Under the pieces are notes generated by a model. The model was not told the DNA's origin and did no database searches. It saw nothing but the letters and a program-made list of their open reading frames with translations. The translations under genes and the position numbers were made by a program. Below, in pieces: positions 1 to 7,283 of a stretch of 26,812 nt of DNA. Every line of letters begins with the position of its first letter. The stretch's first letter is position 1. The DNA is taken from the NCBI GenBank assembly GCA_902826945.1, contig CADEGS010000039.1, positions 1-26,812 of the forward strand. Reading direction: 5' to 3'. This DNA is from an uncultured bacterium (GTDB taxonomy: Bacteria > Planctomycetota > UBA1135 > GCA-002686595).

Positions 1-94
1 CCTGGCAGCAGGCATCGCAGGCGATGCACAGCTCCGGGACGACCCAGAACTTCTCCGCGGTGGCGACGGTCTCCTGGATCGTGGATTCGGCCAT
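1..94 (-). CDS. Ferredoxin-like 4Fe-4S protein, N-terminal fragment
   Basis: The gene runs off the left edge, so only about 31 codons are visible. The ATG lies at 94 and the reading frame stays open to the edge. The visible peptide starts MAESTIQETVATAEKFW and then shows ELCIACDACCQ, a C-x2-C-x2-C spacing typical of the first half of a 4Fe-4S cluster site in bacterial ferredoxins. The expected role is small-protein electron transfer in the cytoplasm, but partner and pathway cannot be read from this fragment. No Shine-Dalgarno sequence precedes the ATG. The gene is downstream of the Ser/Thr kinase gene on the same strand, with 226 bases between them. A larger iron-sulfur protein that begins with such a motif is also possible. 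Confidence 0.7.
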   Translation of the reverse strand, partial: MAESTIQETVATAEKFWVVPELCIACDACCQ

Positions 95-207
95 GAGGTG
101 AGCGGGCTCGGGGGGCGAGGTGCGGGCGCAGCCCCATTTTCGGCCAGCGCGGCCGCCTTTCCCAGGCCGGGCCGCGCCGCGCCGCCGGGCGCGCGCGAGG
201 GAGATGC

Positions 208-213
208 ATCCTA
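208..213 (-). promoter_or_regulatory. Possible -10 element for the ferredoxin gene
   Basis: On the minus strand this reads TAGGAT, the only good TAnnnT element in the gap between kinase and ferredoxin genes. It would give a leader of about 105 nt. No convincing -35 element is visible. The rest of the 95-320 gap shows only GC-rich sequence and the palindrome at 286-307. Confidence 0.3.
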
Positions 214-285
214 GCCCCGGGGCCGGGTCGCCGGGAAGCCCCGGGGGCCCGTCCAAGTCGGGGCGGCGCAAGGGCTTCCGCGGGT

Positions 286-307
286 CGCGCGCGGCCGGCC
301 GCGCGCG
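286..307. repeat. 22-bp perfect palindrome, possible terminator
   Basis: The 22 bases are a perfect, loop-free palindrome centred on GGCCGGCC and flanked by alternating CG. It starts 14 bases after the stop codon of the kinase gene on the minus strand, a reasonable place for a terminator. There is no T-run, and alternating CG makes palindromes likely by chance in this base composition. Confidence 0.25.
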
Positions 308-320
308 CGGAGCGGGCCCC

Positions 321-3300
321 TCAGCGCCCGCCCGCGGCCCCCGGGCCGTCCGCGGCGAGCAGCGCGCGCGCGCGCCGCAGCACCGCCTCGGGCGCGCCGC
401 GCAGGCGCTCCAGGGCGCCCTCGCAGAGCGCCGCCGCCGTCTGCGCCTCGCCCTCTGCGGCCAGGCACGCGCCGAGCAGCACGTCGCACCACGCCACGCG
501 CCAGTCCGCGTAGGGGAGCGCGCCCAGCGCGAGCGTCGCCTCCTCGAGCAGCGCGCGCGCCTCGTCGCGCGCCCCCTGCGCGAGCCGCGTGCGCGCCAGC
601 GCGCACAGCGCGAGGCCCAGCGCCGGGTCGTCGGGCGCCAGCGACGCGCGCGCGAGCGCCAGCGCCTTGCGCCGCCACGGCTCCTCGAGCGCGGGCTCGT
701 CCACGTCGTCGAAGATCTCGAGCAGGACCTCGCGCACGCGCGTCGCGCTCGGGTGCCGGTCGCCGCCCAGCGCGCTCCAGCCCTCGGCCGCGCCGAGCGC
801 CTCGCGCAGCGCCTCGTCGAGGCGACCCGCCTGCCGCAGGCAGGCGGCGAGGTTGAAGTGGCTCGTCAGCGTGTCGGCGTGGCGCGCGCCGAGGCGCTCG
901 GTCTGGATCGCGATCGAGGAGCGCAGGAGCGCCTGCGCCTCGTCCAGGCGCCCCTGCCCCATGGCGACCAGCGCGAGCCCGCTCTGCACGTTGCCGAGCG
1001 TCCGGTCGCCCCGGCTGGGGTGCGCGAGCGCGAGCGCCAGGGCGCGCTCGTACGCCCGGCGCGCCTCGTCCAGGCGGCCCTCCCCGAGCTCGATGCTGCC
1101 CAGCGTGGTCAGGCCCTCCTCCAGCGTGGCCAGCTCGTCGGGCGCCGGGGCCGGCGTCCGCGCGTCCGGCGGCGCGTCGAGCAGCGCCCCGAGCGCCTCC
1201 GTCAGGGTCGCGCGCGCCCGGCCGCGCTCCCCGGCGGTCAGGTAGGCGAGCGCGAGCTGGACCAGCGGCCCGCGCAGCGCGGGCGAGCCGTCGCCGACCA
1301 GGCGCCGCCAGCTCGCGAGCGCGGCCTCGGCCTGCGCCACCGCCTCCGCGCTGCGGCCGCTCTCGCGCAGCACGCCCTGCAGGCCGCTGCGCGCCTGCAG
1401 CGTCAGGCGGTCGTCCTCGCCGAGCGTGCGCCGGCAGTCGTCCAGGTTCGTGCGCAGGAGCGTCTCGGCCTCCTCCCAGCGGCCGGCGTGCAGGAGCCGC
1501 CCGGCGAGCACGCTCCGGAGCTCGAGCGTGAGCGGGTGCGTCGGGCCGTTGACGCGCGCGCTGCGCGCGCAGGCCTCTTGCTGGCTGGCGATCGCGCCGT
1601 CGGTGTCGCCGCGCAGGAGCGCCAGGCCGGACAGGTTCGAGAGCACCTTGAGCGTCTGCGGATGGTCGGAGCCGCGCACGCGCCCGGAGCGCTCGAGCAG
1701 CTCCTCCAGGAGCGCCTGCGCCTCGTCGAGCCGGTAGAGCGACAGGAGCGCGCTCGAGACGGTCACCATCGTGTACAGCGTGTGCGCGTGGTCGTCGCCG
1801 AGCCGGCGGCGCTCGCCGGCGAGCGCGTGGCTCGCCAGCTCGCACGCCTCGCTCACGCGTCCCGTCTCGTAGAGGACCGTGGCCAGCAGGTTCTCGCCGT
1901 TGAGCGCCTCCGCCGACTCCGGGCCGAGCACGCGGCGGGCGCGCGCGAGCGCCTCGCGCTGCGCGGCCTCGGCCTCGGCGAAGCGCGAGAGCTGGCCCAG
2001 GACGGCCCCCACGTTGGCGAGCGACTCGATCGTGTCGCGCGCGTCGGGGCCGAGCTCGCGCTCGCGCCAGGCGAGCGCCGCGCGCACGTGCTCGAGGCCG
2101 CGCTCGTACGCGCCGATCGCCGAGTAGGTCAGGCCCAGCGTGTTCCGGATCTCCGCCTGCGCGGCCGGCAGGTCGGCCAGGTCGGTCGCGAGGCGCGCCT
2201 CCGTCTCCTCCAGGATGAGGCGCAGGAGCGTGGTGTCGGCGCCGCGCGCGAAGGCCGGGTCGATGCCGCTCAGGAGCTCCTTCAGGAAGCGCGTCGTGCG
2301 CTCGGCGCGCGCGGCCTGCTGGCGGGCGCGCTCCTCCTGGGCCGCGGCCTCGGCCTGCGCCGCGAGCGCCTCGTCGCGCTGGCGGCGCGCCTCCAGGAAG
2401 CCGAGCGAGGTGCCGACCAGGCCGACGACGAGCGCCAGGAAGACGCCCGCGAGCCCGAGCACCAGCGCGCGGTTGCGGCGCGCGAACTTGCGCAGCCGGT
2501 AGAGCGTGCTGGCCGGGCGCGCCTCGATCGGCTCGTCGGCGAGGAAGCGCCGCAGGTCGGCCGCCAGCGCCGCCGCCGAGGCGTAGCGCCGGCCGGGCTC
2601 CTTCTCGAGCGCCGTGGCGACGATCGCCTCGACGTCGCCCGCGAGCTCGGGCCGCACGCGCGCGAGCGGCTGCGGCTCGCGCTCGCCGACGATGCGCAGC
2701 GCGGCCAGCACGTCGAGCGTGCCCTCGACGAGCGGCAGGTCGTAGGGCATCGCGCCCGAGAGCAGCTCGTAGAGCAGGACGCCCAGCGCGTACACGTCGC
2801 TGCGCGCGTCCACGCTCTTGCCGGCCGCCTGCTCGGGGCTCATGTAGTGCAGCGTGCCCAGGAGCTGGCCGGTCTGGGTGCGCAGCGTCTGCGCGCCGTC
2901 CGTGCCGCCCGCCGCGCGCGCGATGCCGAAGTCGAGCACGCGCGGCTGGCCATTGGCCTCGACCAGCACGTTGGCCGGCTTCAGGTCGCGGTGCACGACG
3001 CCGCGCTCGTGCGCGTGCTGCACCGCGTCGGCGACGCGCGCCACGAGCTCGAGGCGCTGGCGCGCCGTGAGCCCGTGCGTGGCCGCGTAGCGCGTCAGCG
3101 GCACGCCGCGCACGAGCTCCATGGCGAAGAAGGGCTGCGGCCCGAGCTCGCTCTCGAAGGTGCCGGCCTCGAAGACCTGCGCGATGCCGGGGTGCTGCAG
3201 GCGGCCGAGCAGCTCCGCCTCGCGCGCGAAGCGCCGCGCGGCGTCCGCGGAGAAGAGCCCGGTGGCGAGCACCTTGAGCGCCACGGTGCGCCGCGGGCTC

Positions 3301-3443
3301 TCCTGCTCGGCCTCGAACACGACGCCCATGCCGCCCTCGCCCAGCCGCGCGACGACGCGGTAGTGCCCGATGCGCTCGGGCAGCGCGCGGCCGGTGGTGG
3401 GGTCGGCCCGGGCGCGGACCGGCCCGGTCGTGTCCGGGGGCAT
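321..3443 (-). CDS. Membrane Ser/Thr protein kinase with kinesin-light-chain-type TPRs
   Basis: The 1040-residue product begins with a Hanks-type kinase domain (about residues 25-305). All key motifs are present: GEGGMG glycine loop (35-40), VALK lysine (57), HRDLKPAN catalytic loop (151-158, Asp153), DFG (171-173) and SPEQ (202-205), so it should be active. One transmembrane helix follows (about 326-349), then a short charged, coiled-coil-like stretch. The rest is a long array of about 42-residue TPRs with the GPD/GxxHPxTL signature of kinesin-light-chain repeats. The kinase would face the cytoplasm and the TPRs the other side of the membrane, probably binding a protein partner; substrates are unknown. 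This kinase-TM-TPR layout is common in Planctomycetota. A GTG start at 3452 is possible, but it lies just after a TATCCT -10 element; the ATG at 3443, 9 nt from that element, fits better. Confidence 0.93.
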   Translation of the reverse strand: MPPDTTGPVRARADPTTGRALPERIGHYRVVARLGEGGMGVVFEAEQESPRRTVALKVLATGLFSADAARRFAREAELLGRLQHPGIAQVFEAGTFESELGPQPFFAMELVRGVPLTRYAATHGLTARQRLELVARVADAVQHAHERGVVHRDLKPANVLVEANGQPRVLDFGIARAAGGTDGAQTLRTQTGQLLGTLHYMSPEQAAGKSVDARSDVYALGVLLYELLSGAMPYDLPLVEGTLDVLAALRIVGEREPQPLARVRPELAGDVEAIVATALEKEPGRRYASAAALAADLRRFLADEPIEARPASTLYRLRKFARRNRALVLGLAGVFLALVVGLVGTSLGFLEARRQRDEALAAQAEAAAQEERARQQAARAERTTRFLKELLSGIDPAFARGADTTLLRLILEETEARLATDLADLPAAQAEIRNTLGLTYSAIGAYERGLEHVRAALAWRERELGPDARDTIESLANVGAVLGQLSRFAEAEAAQREALARARRVLGPESAEALNGENLLATVLYETGRVSEACELASHALAGERRRLGDDHAHTLYTMVTVSSALLSLYRLDEAQALLEELLERSGRVRGSDHPQTLKVLSNLSGLALLRGDTDGAIASQQEACARSARVNGPTHPLTLELRSVLAGRLLHAGRWEEAETLLRTNLDDCRRTLGEDDRLTLQARSGLQGVLRESGRSAEAVAQAEAALASWRRLVGDGSPALRGPLVQLALAYLTAGERGRARATLTEALGALLDAPPDARTPAPAPDELATLEEGLTTLGSIELGEGRLDEARRAYERALALALAHPSRGDRTLGNVQSGLALVAMGQGRLDEAQALLRSSIAIQTERLGARHADTLTSHFNLAACLRQAGRLDEALREALGAAEGWSALGGDRHPSATRVREVLLEIFDDVDEPALEEPWRRKALALARASLAPDDPALGLALCALARTRLAQGARDEARALLEEATLALGALPYADWRVAWCDVLLGACLAAEGEAQTAAALCEGALERLRGAPEAVLRRARALLAADGPGAAGGR

Positions 3444-3452
3444 TCGGCGCAC

Positions 3453-3458
3453 AGGATA
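3453..3458 (-). promoter_or_regulatory. -10 element for the kinase gene, near-leaderless
   Basis: TATCCT on the minus strand, 9 nt before the ATG at 3443, inside the short gap after polA. The same hexamer occurs at nearly the same spacing before polA and recJ. It suggests that the kinase has its own promoter instead of depending only on polA transcription. No -35 element is obvious. Confidence 0.5.
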
Positions 3459-3483
3459 CCCGCGGCCTGCCCGCGCAGGCCTG

Positions 3484-6201
3484 CTAGTGCGCCTCGAGCC
3501 AGGTCCGGCCGTGGCCGAAGTCCACCTTCAGGGGCACGCTGAGCTCGACCGCGTGCTCCATGCAGCGGCGCACGAGCTCGCGCAGCGGCTCGAGCTCGCG
3601 CGCGGGCGTCTCGAGCACGAGCTCGTCGTGCACCTGCAGCAGCATGCGGCCCTGCAGCGAGGAGCGCGCGAGCGCCGCCTCCAGGTCGATCATCGCGCGC
3701 TTGATGATGTCGGCGGCCGAGCCCTGCACCGGCGTGTTGATCGCGGCGTTCTCGGCGAAGGCGCGCAGGCGCGCGTCGCTGGAGACGATCTCGGGCATCT
3801 TGCGCCGCCGCCCGAGCAGCGTCTCGACGTAGCCCGTGCGGCGCGCCTCGGCCAGCAGGCGCTCCATCCAGTCCTTGACGGTGGGGAAGGAGGCGAAGTA
3901 GCGCTCGATGAAGGCCTCGGCCTCCTTGCGCGACAGTCCGGTCTCGCGCGCGACGCGCGCCGGGCCCATGCCGTACAGGAGGCCGAAGTTGATCACCTTG
4001 GCCTGGCTGCGCATGGCGCGCGTGACCGCGCCCCCCTCGGGCACGTCGAAGATGCGCCGCGCGGTGGCGTCGTGGACGTCGTGCGCGCCCCGGAACACCG
4101 CGCGCATCGTCTCGTCGCCCGAGAGGTGCGCCATGACGCGCAGCTCGATCTGGCTGTAGTCGGCCGCGACGAGCAGCCACTCGCCGTGCGCGTCCGGCGG
4201 CCGCGGCACGAAGGCGCGGCGGATCTCGCGGCCGCGCTCGCTGCGCACGGGGATGTTCTGCAGGTTCGGGTCGCTCGAGGCCAGCCGGCCGGTGGCGGCG
4301 CTGACCTGGCTGAACGAGCAGTGGATGCGCCCGGTGCGGCGGTTCACGTAGCGCGGCAGCGCGTCCACGTAGGTGCTCTTGAGCTTGGCCAGCTCGCGGT
4401 ACTCGAGCAGCTTCTGCACGATCGGCACCTCGCCGTAGGAGGCGGCCAGCGTCTCGGCGTCGGTCGACCAGCCGGTGCGCGTGCGGCGCGGGCGCTTGAC
4501 GCCGGCCTGGTCCTGGATGCGCAGCTTCTCGAACAGGACCTCGCCCAGGGCCTTGTTGCTGTTGACGTTGACGTTCTCGCCGGCGAGCTCCTGCACGCCG
4601 TGCTTGAGCGCGACGAGCTCGTCCTCCATCGTGGCCGCCAGGCGCGCGAGCAGCGCCTCGTCCACGCGGATGCCGCGCTCCTCCATGGCGGCCAGCACGG
4701 GCACGAGCGGCATCTCGAGCTCGCGGAAGAGCGTCACGGCGCCCTCGGCCTCGAGCTCGCGCGCGAGCAGCTCCTGCAGGCGGAAGGCGACCTCCGCGTC
4801 CTCGCAGGCGTACTCGGCCACGCGCTCGATCGGCACCTGGTCCATCGTGATCTGCTTCTGGCCGCGGCCGAGCAGCTCGCTGGTCGGGATCTTGTGCAGC
4901 CCCAGGTAGCCGAGCGCGAGCGTGTCCAGCCCGTGGCGGCGCTGCGAGCCGGCCACGCAGAAGCTCGCCACCATCGTGTCGAAGGCGGGCGGCGGCACGT
5001 CGAGGCCGAGGCGGCGCAAGACGAGCCAGTCGTACTTCGTGTTCTGCCCCGAGCGCTCGTGGCGCGGATCGGTCAAGAGCGGCCGCAGCGCCAGGACGAG
5101 CGCGCCCGCGCCGCCCTCGAGCACCGGCGGGAACTGGTTGAACGGCACGTAGAAGGCGCGCCCCGCGCGCGCGCAGAACGCGATCCCGACGATCTCCGCC
5201 TCGAGCGGGAAGAGGCTCGTCGTCTCGGTGTCGAGCGTGTAGCGCCCGGCCGCGGCGAGCTCGGCCAGCATCGCTTCCAGGCCGGCCCGGTCCTCGACCA
5301 GCACGTAGTCGCGCTCGCCGGCCGCGGAGGCGTCGGCGCGCTCGGCGACCTGCTCCAGGAGGCTCGTGAAGGCCAGGCGCCGGAAGAGCTCGCGCAGGCG
5401 CGCGGCGTCGGGCGCGGGCGGGCCGATCGCCTCCAGCCCGGGCGACAGCGGCACGGCGCAGTCGATCGTGACCAGCTCGCGCGAGAGCAGGAGCTCCGCG
5501 CGCGCCGCCTCGATCTTGGCGCGCGTCTTCTCCGGCAGCTCCGGCAGATGCGCCAGCAAGCCGTCCACCGAGCCGTGCTCCGCGATCAGCGCCAGCGCGC
5601 CCTTCTCGCCGATGCCGCGCACGCCCGGCACGTTGTCCGAGGCGTCGCCCATGATCGCCAGCACGTCCACGACGTGCGCGGGGTCGGTGCCGAACTTCTC
5701 GCGCACCGCCGACAGCCCCTGCACGACGGTCGGCTCGCCCGGCTTGAAGACGTTGTAGAGCTTCACGCGCTCGCTCACGAGCTGCATGAAGTCCTTGTCG
5801 CCGGTGACGATGAAGACCTCGTGCCCGGCCGCCTCGGCCCGGCGCGCGAGCGTCCCGATCACGTCGTCGGCCTCGACGTCGGGCACCTCGAAGAGCGCGA
5901 TCCCGTGCGCCTGCACGACCTCGCGCAGGAAGCCCTGCTGCGCCAGGAGCTCGTCGGGCGCCTTCTGGCGCGTGGCCTTGTACGCCGCGTAGCGGCGGTG
6001 GCGGAACGTGTCGCCGGGGGCGTCGAAGGCGACCGCCAGCAGGTCGGGGCGCTCCTCGTCCAGGATGCGCCGCAGCGTGGTGGTGAAGCCGAAGGTCGCC
6101 CCGGTGGGCGTGCCGTCCGCCGCCGCGAGCTGCGAGCGCGCGAAGGCGAAGTGCGAGCGGTACGCGAGGGCCGTGCCGTCGAGCAGGAACAGGCGCGCCA
6201 T
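3484..6201 (-). CDS. polA: DNA polymerase I
   Basis: The 905-residue product has the full three-domain layout. The N-terminal 5'-3' exonuclease (about 1-290) shows the acidic motifs VEADDVIGT and VTGDKDFMQ plus the helix-hairpin-helix VPGVRGIGEKGA. The 3'-5' proofreading domain (about 300-485) keeps Exo I DTE (324-326), Exo II GQNTKYD (385-391) and Exo III YACED (464-468), so proofreading should be active, unlike in Taq polymerase. The polymerase domain has motif A DYSQIELR (681-688), motif B RSQAKVINFGLLYG (731-744) with Phe at the position that discriminates against dideoxynucleotides, and motif C HDE (858-860). The enzyme fills repair gaps and removes RNA primers. The frame is open further upstream, but homology starts at MARLFLLDGTALAYRSHFA and a -10 element sits 7 nt before this ATG. 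Confidence 0.98.
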   Translation of the reverse strand: MARLFLLDGTALAYRSHFAFARSQLAAADGTPTGATFGFTTTLRRILDEERPDLLAVAFDAPGDTFRHRRYAAYKATRQKAPDELLAQQGFLREVVQAHGIALFEVPDVEADDVIGTLARRAEAAGHEVFIVTGDKDFMQLVSERVKLYNVFKPGEPTVVQGLSAVREKFGTDPAHVVDVLAIMGDASDNVPGVRGIGEKGALALIAEHGSVDGLLAHLPELPEKTRAKIEAARAELLLSRELVTIDCAVPLSPGLEAIGPPAPDAARLRELFRRLAFTSLLEQVAERADASAAGERDYVLVEDRAGLEAMLAELAAAGRYTLDTETTSLFPLEAEIVGIAFCARAGRAFYVPFNQFPPVLEGGAGALVLALRPLLTDPRHERSGQNTKYDWLVLRRLGLDVPPPAFDTMVASFCVAGSQRRHGLDTLALGYLGLHKIPTSELLGRGQKQITMDQVPIERVAEYACEDAEVAFRLQELLARELEAEGAVTLFRELEMPLVPVLAAMEERGIRVDEALLARLAATMEDELVALKHGVQELAGENVNVNSNKALGEVLFEKLRIQDQAGVKRPRRTRTGWSTDAETLAASYGEVPIVQKLLEYRELAKLKSTYVDALPRYVNRRTGRIHCSFSQVSAATGRLASSDPNLQNIPVRSERGREIRRAFVPRPPDAHGEWLLVAADYSQIELRVMAHLSGDETMRAVFRGAHDVHDATARRIFDVPEGGAVTRAMRSQAKVINFGLLYGMGPARVARETGLSRKEAEAFIERYFASFPTVKDWMERLLAEARRTGYVETLLGRRRKMPEIVSSDARLRAFAENAAINTPVQGSAADIIKRAMIDLEAALARSSLQGRMLLQVHDELVLETPARELEPLRELVRRCMEHAVELSVPLKVDFGHGRTWLEAH

Positions 6202-6208
6202 CGGCGAG

Positions 6209-6214
6209 AGGATA
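6209..6214 (-). promoter_or_regulatory. -10 element for polA, leaderless
   Basis: TATCCT on the minus strand, with 7 nt to the polA ATG, so the transcription start would fall on or next to the A of the start codon. No Shine-Dalgarno sequence exists here. This element settles the polA start against the much longer open frame upstream. The region 6202-6324 serves as a divergent promoter region. Confidence 0.55.
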
Positions 6215-6312
6215 GCGGAGCGCGCGCCCGGTCTCCCGCGCCGCGGCGGCGCGCCGCACGGCCGGCGGGGCCGCGTCCGGGCGCGGCGCGTGCGCGCGCG
6301 CGGCGTCCGTGG

Positions 6313-6318
6313 GATGAT
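6313..6318 (+). promoter_or_regulatory. Weak -10 candidate for the WaaP-like gene
   Basis: GATGAT, four of six matches to TATAAT, ends 6 nt before the ATG at 6325. The spacing matches the other leaderless promoters, but the first base is not T, so the call is weak. Confidence 0.3.
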
Positions 6319-6324
6319 CGTCGC

Positions 6325-7212
6325 ATGGCGACCCTCGACCGGCTGCGGCTCGCCGCGGAGCTGCCCGACCTCGCCGCGCTCGGCGTGGAGGACCCCGCGC
6401 CGCTCCTCGCGGGCGAGCCCGGCGCGCGCGCGGAGCTCGTGTGCGACGAGCGCGGGCTGCGGCGGCTGCGCCTGGCCCTGCCCGGCACGCCCGGCCCCGA
6501 CGGCCGCGTGCGCGGCGCGCCGCGCGGCGCGGGCACGGGCTGGGTCGTGGTCTCGAGCTGGCGCGAGCCGCCGCTCGGCGAGCTCTTCGCGGCGCGCTTC
6601 CGCGCGCCGCGCAGCGCCAGCCCCGCCGAGCGCGCCTGGAACCTGCTCTGCCACCTGCGCGCGGCCGGCGTGGGCACGCCCGAGCCGCTGGCGGTCGGCG
6701 CGCGCGGGCGCGGGCTGGTCGCGCGCCGCTCGTTCCTCGTCACGCGCGAGCTGCGCGGCTTCGTGCCGCTGGCGAGCTTCGCCGGCGCGCTCGCCGGCGC
6801 GCGCGACGAGCGCGCGGCGGCGCGCGCCGCCGCGACCTTCCTGGCGCGCCTCCTGCGCGCGCGCTACGTGGCGCCGCCGCTCTCGGGCGAGGTGCTGCGC
6901 GTGCGCGCCGAGCCGCCGGAGCTGCCCGGCACCGGCGAGGCCGGCCACGCCTGCGAGGCCGACGCGCTCGCCTCGCGGCGCAACCGCCTGCCCGGCTTCG
7001 CGCTGGCCGACGTGCGCGGCGGTCGCGTCACGCGCCGCTTCCGGCCGCGCGCGGTCGCGCGCATGCTCTCCGGCCTGGCGCCCGAGCTGGCCGCGGCGGG
7101 CGTGCGCGCGGAGCTCCTGGCGGCGGTCCTGCGCGGAGCGCTGCGCGGCGGCCTGGCGCGCGGCGAGCGCCGCGCGCTGCTGCGCGCGCTGCGCGGGCGG
7201 CGCACGGCGTAG
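6325..7212 (+). CDS. WaaP/Kdo-kinase-like protein, probable pseudokinase
   Basis: The 295-residue product resembles the lipopolysaccharide (Kdo/WaaP/InaA) kinase family in its N-lobe. The stretch ASPAERAWNLLCHLRAAGVG (98-117), with a candidate alpha-C glutamate at 102, continues as TPEPLAVG and RRSFLVTREL (134-143). Active relatives carry an HRDL-type catalytic loop after the LARLH helix; here the matching stretch reads RARYVAPPLSGEVL (178-191), without His-Arg-Asp. The later DLHR-like motif is reduced to LADVRGG (227-233). The whole protein contains no lysine, so the ATP-binding lysine is also missing. No frameshift explains this: the frame is clean to the stop. A catalytic role is therefore unlikely; an allosteric or scaffold role, perhaps with an active envelope kinase encoded elsewhere, is inference. 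The MATE gene follows after 71 bp. Confidence 0.65.
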   Translation: MATLDRLRLAAELPDLAALGVEDPAPLLAGEPGARAELVCDERGLRRLRLALPGTPGPDGRVRGAPRGAGTGWVVVSSWREPPLGELFAARFRAPRSASPAERAWNLLCHLRAAGVGTPEPLAVGARGRGLVARRSFLVTRELRGFVPLASFAGALAGARDERAAARAAATFLARLLRARYVAPPLSGEVLRVRAEPPELPGTGEAGHACEADALASRRNRLPGFALADVRGGRVTRRFRPRAVARMLSGLAPELAAAGVRAELLAAVLRGALRGGLARGERRALLRALRGRRTA

Positions 7213-7271
7213 CGGCGCCCGGCAACGCGTTCCGTACGCGCCGGCGCGTGGTGGGCGGGCGGCGCGGCGGC

Positions 7272-7277
7272 TACCGT
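7272..7277 (+). promoter_or_regulatory. -10 element for the MATE gene, leaderless
   Basis: TACCGT (TAnnnT), ending 6 nt before the GTG at 7284. It favours this GTG over the in-frame GTG codons at 7248 and 7251, which would lie upstream of the predicted transcript start. Confidence 0.45.
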
Positions 7278-7283
7278 GCCGGC

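Noticed and set aside
120..3542. Long open frame on the plus strand opposite the Ser/Thr kinase gene
   Set aside because: It is a by-product of high GC content with few stop codons. Its translation is Arg/Ala-rich without domains, whereas the minus strand has all kinase motifs. Equally long antisense frames opposite polA, recJ/SLC13 and tamB are rejected for the same reason.
6202..6948. N-terminal extension of polA by about 249 residues
   Set aside because: The frame is open, but it overlaps the WaaP-like gene on the other strand, has no recognisable domain, and the exonuclease domain begins exactly at the ATG at 6201, with a -10 element 7 nt before it.
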